Source: UBA2645 sp044360285 (GTDB lineage: Bacteria; Pseudomonadota; Alphaproteobacteria; Rickettsiales; UBA1997). From it: a DNA stretch of 46,041 nt. Numbering within the stretch: position 1 is the stretch's first letter; each line of letters opens with the position of its first letter. The translations under genes were made by a program, and so were the position numbers. Below the pieces are notes generated by a model. It worked only from the letters and a program-made list of their open reading frames with translations. It did no database searches and was not told the DNA's origin. This document shows, in pieces, positions 42,398 through 46,041 of the stretch. The DNA lies in the NCBI GenBank assembly GCA_044360285.1, contig JBIKKP010000008.1:1-46041 (forward strand), in the 5' to 3' direction.

Positions 42398-43063
42398 ATG
42401 TCGGCTCTCGCTTTAAAAAACGTCACCAAAATTTTTACGCAAGGTGAGCAAGAAATTGCCGCATTAAAGAACGTAAATCTTGAGGTAAAAAAAGGCGAAC
42501 TCCTTGCTTTAACTGGACCTTCTGGATCAGGAAAAACCACGCTTTTGCAAATCGCCGGATTGCTTGATACCCCAAGCACCGGCGAGATTTTTGTTGATGG
42601 CGTTAATGCCTCAAACGCTGATGATAAAACTCGCAGCGAAATTCGCAAAAATCGTGTTGGATTTGTTTACCAATTTCATCACCTTTTTGCTGAATTTTCA
42701 GCAATTGAAAATGCCGCTTTGCCTTTGCTAATTCAGGGAAAATCAATGAAAGATGCGCTAGTCGAAGCAGAGAAAATTTTAACTGAAGTTGAGCTGCAAG
42801 ATAGGTTGCATCACAAACCTTCACAACTTTCTGGTGGCCAGCAACAGCGTGTGGCTTTGGCTCGCGCCCTTATCACTAAACCAGCGATCATTCTTGCTGA
42901 CGAACCTACTGGAAATCTGGATTCCGAACTTTCTGAGAAAATTTTTTCATTAATTTTTAAGCTAACACAAAGCTATAACATTGGCTGCTTGCTGGTGACG
43001 CATAATCTTGAGCTGGCAAAAAAGGCCAATCGCAACGTAGTGATTAAAGACGGGATGATCTAA
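42398..43063 (+). CDS. lolD: LolD-like lipoprotein-releasing ABC ATPase
   Basis: A 221-residue ATPase of the MacB/LolD group: Walker A GPSGSGKTT (40-48), signature LSGGQQQRVALARAL, Walker B ILADEPTGNLD. The FVYQFHHLFAEFSAIENAALPLL segment (in part HHLFAEFSAIENA) is typical of LolD, which drives lipoprotein release from the inner membrane with LolC/E. Those permeases are not in the window. The window holds at least three lipoproteins (LptE-like, BamB, PEGA) as likely clients. It follows carD with zero spacing. Confidence 0.83.
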   Translation: MSALALKNVTKIFTQGEQEIAALKNVNLEVKKGELLALTGPSGSGKTTLLQIAGLLDTPSTGEIFVDGVNASNADDKTRSEIRKNRVGFVYQFHHLFAEFSAIENAALPLLIQGKSMKDALVEAEKILTEVELQDRLHHKPSQLSGGQQQRVALARALITKPAIILADEPTGNLDSELSEKIFSLIFKLTQSYNIGCLLVTHNLELAKKANRNVVIKDGMI

Positions 43064-43106
43064 AAAAATGGGCCTCGTCGCATATGCAAACGCGCAACGA
43101 GGCCCA
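43062..43106 (-). terminator. Rho-independent terminator for the PEGA lipoprotein gene
   Basis: TGGGCCTCGT (43069-43078) pairs perfectly with ACGAGGCCCA (43097-43106) around an 18-nt loop. Read on the minus strand, the stem is followed by seven T residues (43062-43068). It lies 24 nt past the minus-strand stop at 43130 and also directly after lolD, but the T-run fits only the minus direction. Confidence 0.85.
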
Positions 43107-43129
43107 CAATCTGTAATTCACTTAAAAAC

Positions 43130-43651
43130 TTAATATCTTGCAGCAGGACGATTTGCAGGCGCCATTTCAGAAGCTCCGTTAGCCGCACCGTTATAATAAT
43201 AATTATTCATTGCTGCTGGATTTTGCCCCAAGCCAACCATTGATCTTCCATCCATATTTCCCGCGCGAGCACCAAGATAAGGGATTGTCACCATGTATTC
43301 TTTTTCTTTGAACTGATTACATTTTCCCGACCAAACCAAGGAATAGTAAGGAATAATCAACATGGTTCCCATTGCATCCGCAACGCATTTACCATTTTTC
43401 ATTGCCGCCCAAGCCTCAAGTTTCACCTGCGCCGAGCCATATCCTTCTTTTGTCACTGTCGCGGTTTGGTTCTTGGCTTTTAGCGTAAGAGTCACTGGAG
43501 TTTTTCCGTAGTTTTTTCCATCAATAAAAACATCAGCACCAGCTGGAGAGCTGCCAATCGTCACTTGGTCTTTGTCGTCGTTAAACATCATGGCACAAGA
43601 GCTGGCCAAAATTAGGGAAGAAATGACAAAAATTTGACGAAGAGTTTTCAT
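43130..43651 (-). CDS. PEGA-domain lipoprotein
   Basis: A 173-residue lipoprotein with lipobox ASSC (acylated C19). A PEGA domain follows (about 30-70): VTIGSSPAGADVFIDGKNYG and TPVTLTLKAKN, then KEGY. The rest has a hydrophobic stretch MGTMLIIPYYSLVW and an Asn/Ala/Tyr-rich end. PEGA domains are small beta-sandwich modules of surface proteins thought to bind other envelope components. Function is not known. It is a single-gene unit with its own terminator, 24 nt downstream of the lpxL stop. Confidence 0.78.
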   Translation of the reverse strand: MKTLRQIFVISSLILASSCAMMFNDDKDQVTIGSSPAGADVFIDGKNYGKTPVTLTLKAKNQTATVTKEGYGSAQVKLEAWAAMKNGKCVADAMGTMLIIPYYSLVWSGKCNQFKEKEYMVTIPYLGARAGNMDGRSMVGLGQNPAAMNNYYYNGAANGASEMAPANRPAARY

Positions 43652-43675
43652 GTATTTTTCAGTTAGTTTTTAATT

Positions 43676-44560
43676 TTATTTCCAACGGTCATGCACCCAA
43701 AACCACTGGGATGGATACTCGCGAATCCAGCTTTCAAGCTTGATGTTGATTTGTCTAGTGAGGTGCAAAATGTCAAAATTAAGGTTGTCACTTCTTTGCA
43801 TTGCAAGCGGTTTTTCCATTGTTGCCGTAAAGCTACATTGACGTCCGTGACGAATTGAACGCGCCGGAATAATTGGAATATCATATTTTAACGCAATACG
43901 CGCAACCGAGGTAGCTGTAATAGCGTTAGCGTGAAAAAATTTTACCGGTTCGCCCTCGCTGATTTTTTGGTCAGCCATGATTACAACAAATCCGCCCGCT
44001 TTGATGGTTTCAACAATTTTTCTGCTGCCCGCAGTGCCTTTCTCAATCAGCTCAACACCGCGCAAATTAGCGGTAATTGTTTCAACGTAAGGATTGTTAA
44101 GTGGGCGATAAACTGTACTCACGTTCAAACCATGTTTGAGAAAAATTTTTGGACCAACTTCCCAATTACCGATATGCGCCGAGATAATGATTCCGCCCTT
44201 CCCCAAGCTTTTTATCATTTCTAAATTTGCCTTTGATTCGGCAGAAAAATTTACAAATTCTTCAATTTTTTCTAGTGGCGTTGTGCCGATATGATGAAAC
44301 TCACCAACGATTCGGCCAAGATTATCCCACATATCATCAAGAATTTCTCCCTTCTTTTTTTCCGATAATTCTGGCAAAGCATTGCTTAAATTTTTGTAAG
44401 CAAGCTGGTGAACTTTAAGTTTTTTTCCAATAAAACGAGCAAGACTTGATGCCAAGTTGGACGAAGCTCTAACGCCAATTACGCAAAAGAAAAATAAAGC
44501 AAATCGAACGATTAAAATTTCGATTAGATAACGAATTTTTTTAAGAAAATTTTTTAACAT
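43676..44560 (-). CDS. lpxL: Lipid A acyltransferase (LpxL/LpxM/HtrB family)
   Basis: A 294-residue inner-membrane acyltransferase adding secondary acyl chains to lipid A. The catalytic HX4E is H129-E134 in SAHIGNWE. An N-terminal membrane segment (about 12-30) and the late blocks VVIMADQK and YPSQWFWVHDRWK are standard. LpxL versus LpxM cannot be separated by eye. It overlaps lpxK by 7 nt, so lipid A kinase and acyltransferase are made together. Confidence 0.9.
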   Translation of the reverse strand: MLKNFLKKIRYLIEILIVRFALFFFCVIGVRASSNLASSLARFIGKKLKVHQLAYKNLSNALPELSEKKKGEILDDMWDNLGRIVGEFHHIGTTPLEKIEEFVNFSAESKANLEMIKSLGKGGIIISAHIGNWEVGPKIFLKHGLNVSTVYRPLNNPYVETITANLRGVELIEKGTAGSRKIVETIKAGGFVVIMADQKISEGEPVKFFHANAITATSVARIALKYDIPIIPARSIRHGRQCSFTATMEKPLAMQRSDNLNFDILHLTRQINIKLESWIREYPSQWFWVHDRWK

Positions 44561-45528
44561 TTGAGAAGTTTTTTCAGCTCGGACCTAAGCAAAGTCTCGT
44601 CATCAAATCTCAATTCGATATCGAGATGAGCAATTTTTTCTTGGAAATTTCTTGGAAATTTTACCCAATCTTTTTTGGTTGCAATCGGCTGCGCACCAAG
44701 ACTTTCAGCAACTTGGCAAATTTCTTCTAGATGAGAAATTTTATATTTATGATGATCGCCAAAAGATTTTGTGGCAACCACATTCAAACCGCTTTTTGTA
44801 AGCAAATCGAAAAATTTTTGCGGATAAGCAAGACCGCAAAAAGCCAATAATTTCTTGCCTTGGAAGGCTGATAAATTTTTTGGAAAAATATGCGACGTGA
44901 CAATTTTTTTACCGACCAATTTTTGCCGCAAATAATCGTTTAACTCACCAATAACAACCACCAAATCAACTTTTTTTAATCCACTTTCAAGCCTTTCACG
45001 CATTGGTCCGGCAGGAATTGGAAATTCATTACCAAAAGCAATTTTTGCATCAATAACCAAAATTGTGTAATCGCGAAATAGTGAATTATTTTGCATGCCA
45101 TCATCAAGCACAACAAGGTTAACTCCATAATTTTCATCAAGCATTTTTGCACCGAAAGCACGATTACGCGAAACAAATGTTGGAGCGGCCTCAACCAAAA
45201 GCATTGGCTCATCGCCAACTTCCTGCGCTTTGCGATTATCTTCTTTTTGCAGCAATAAAAATTGCGAACCATCAGACATGTAGCCACGGCTCAAATAAGC
45301 AAAATTTGGCTCGATTTCTTTGAGAATTTTTCCAAGCGCAATTGCTGTTGGGGTCTTGCCCGAACCCCCAGCAATAAGGTTTCCAACGCAAATTACTGGC
45401 TTAGAAATTCTATAAGTTTTGGTGAAAAAATTATTTACGAACGCGCCAAGTAAATAGAGAAATCCAAAAGGCAGAAGTGCGTAAGAAATGAGATTTTTTT
45501 TCAGCCAAAATTTTGGGGTTTTTATCAT
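44554..45528 (-). CDS. lpxK: Tetraacyldisaccharide 4'-kinase
   Basis: LpxK phosphorylates the 4' position of the lipid A disaccharide, using ATP. The Walker A GGSGKTPT lies at 54-61 after VICVGNLIA, LSRGYMS is the conserved loop, and VVLDDGMQN carries the DDG motif. An N-terminal membrane-associated segment precedes them (about 13-33). At 324 residues it is normal. It overlaps xseA by 4 nt and lpxL by 7 nt. Confidence 0.96.
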   Translation of the reverse strand: MIKTPKFWLKKNLISYALLPFGFLYLLGAFVNNFFTKTYRISKPVICVGNLIAGGSGKTPTAIALGKILKEIEPNFAYLSRGYMSDGSQFLLLQKEDNRKAQEVGDEPMLLVEAAPTFVSRNRAFGAKMLDENYGVNLVVLDDGMQNNSLFRDYTILVIDAKIAFGNEFPIPAGPMRERLESGLKKVDLVVVIGELNDYLRQKLVGKKIVTSHIFPKNLSAFQGKKLLAFCGLAYPQKFFDLLTKSGLNVVATKSFGDHHKYKISHLEEICQVAESLGAQPIATKKDWVKFPRNFQEKIAHLDIELRFDDETLLRSELKKLLKC

Positions 45529-46041
45529 GAGTTTAAAAATTTGGCATTTGACGAAGCCTCTGCTTGCAGGCTTCCGTCGTGCATTTCAATTGTTAGATTT
45601 TGCTTTGCACAAACTTGTAAAACAGAAGAAATTAAATGATTCTTCTCATCCTTAATTACGCAAAAACCACGTTTCAAAATTTCGTGATAGTGATTTGAAA
45701 TCAGTAATTTTTCTAAAGATTTTAAGTGTTTTTCTTCTTTGGTTAAAAAGTCATTAAGCCGCGATTTTAGTGCATTAATGGCGCTTTCTATTTTTTTGCT
45801 TTCGTCAGAGATTTTTTGTAAAAGCAAATCATTGGAAATTTTTAAAACTGCTAGCTGCTGATTCTTTTTTGCCAAAATTTCAGCGGGAAAAAAAGTGAAA
45901 TTTTTTGTCAGCGTAAAAAATTTTTCCTGCATTTGCTCAACTATTTTCGCTGGCGAAATCATGTAGCGTTGCAAGTTGTTTAGCTGCAAAAGCCTCTGCG
46001 CCAGGAAATTTTTTGGCAAATTTTCTAATTTTTCTTGCGCA
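45525..46041 (-). CDS. xseA: Exodeoxyribonuclease VII large subunit, C-terminal part (cut by window edge)
   Basis: The frame stays open to the right edge, so this is the last 171 codons or so of a longer gene. A long coiled-coil region (charged, Leu-heptad, up to about residue 115 of the visible part) is followed by ILKRGFCVIKDEKNHLISSV, the C-terminal signature of XseA (LKRGFALV.D..G). ExoVII degrades single-stranded DNA with many XseB subunits bound to the coiled coil. It shares 4 nt with lpxK. An internal TTG at 46019 is not a real start. Confidence 0.82.
   Translation of the reverse strand, partial: AQEKLENLPKNFLAQRLLQLNNLQRYMISPAKIVEQMQEKFFTLTKNFTFFPAEILAKKNQQLAVLKISNDLLLQKISDESKKIESAINALKSRLNDFLTKEEKHLKSLEKLLISNHYHEILKRGFCVIKDEKNHLISSVLQVCAKQNLTIEMHDGSLQAEASSNAKFLNS

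Overview
The window is AT-rich, densely coded bacterial DNA that reads as an alphaproteobacterium. The pointers are a short ribonuclease D without an HRDC domain, a valyl-tRNA synthetase of the Rickettsiales/archaeal-like type, CarD, LptE, BamB with a YfgM-like partner, and the xseA-lpxK-lpxL order. It has more biosynthesis than a typical reduced Rickettsia: purC/S/Q, ilvE, aroQ, folD, hemF, tkt, pssA. A deep-branching or less reduced Rickettsiales/Holosporales-like Gram-negative with a rich lipopolysaccharide (LPS) fits best, but the sequence alone does not fix the taxon. No tRNA, rRNA, CRISPR array, prophage or transposase gene was seen.

Layout. 1-80 is the start of rfbA (minus), divergent from rfbB. 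155-6351 (plus) holds rfbB, ilvE, a secreted nuclease, an NPD-family flavoprotein, pyrG and an LptE-like lipoprotein. 6352-9154 (minus) is hemF, purC, purS, purQ, with a repeat-rich 297-nt gap before purC. 9236-14485 (plus) is tyrS, a PfkB kinase, murF, nagZ, rnd. 14482-35589 (minus) is one long co-directional block: pssA, aroQ, mntA-hepT, an ABC ATPase, an LPS sugar locus (CDP-glucose enzymes, four glycosyltransferases, a split transketolase), folD, a YfgM-like protein, bamB, valS, a duplicated leucine-rich-like protein and an RgpF-type protein. The right end carries tkt and skp (plus), a GT4 and an M23 peptidase (minus), carD-lolD (plus), and a PEGA lipoprotein with lpxL, lpxK and the end of xseA (minus). 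Many neighbours overlap by 1, 4 or 8 nt, so translational coupling is common.

How the genes work together. Much of the window builds the envelope: lipid A (lpxK, lpxL), LPS and lipoprotein transport (LptE, LolD), outer-membrane protein assembly (BamB, Skp), peptidoglycan (murF, nagZ, M23) and sugar nucleotides. RfbF and RfbG should make CDP-4-keto-6-deoxyglucose. An RfbH/E1-like enzyme should deoxygenate C3, and a split transketolase plus a short-chain reductase could then finish a 3,6-dideoxy or carbon-branched sugar.

Most worth a second look: the CDP-sugar locus with an RfbH homologue that lacks the iron-sulfur cysteines; a CarD protein with a histone-H1-like lysine arm and an acidic tail; a 450-residue protein made of two copies of a leucine-rich-like unit; palindromic repeats inserted in frame in valS; two REP-like three-hairpin elements; a duplication of the purC 5' end; and a HepT-MntA toxin-antitoxin pair inside a housekeeping operon.
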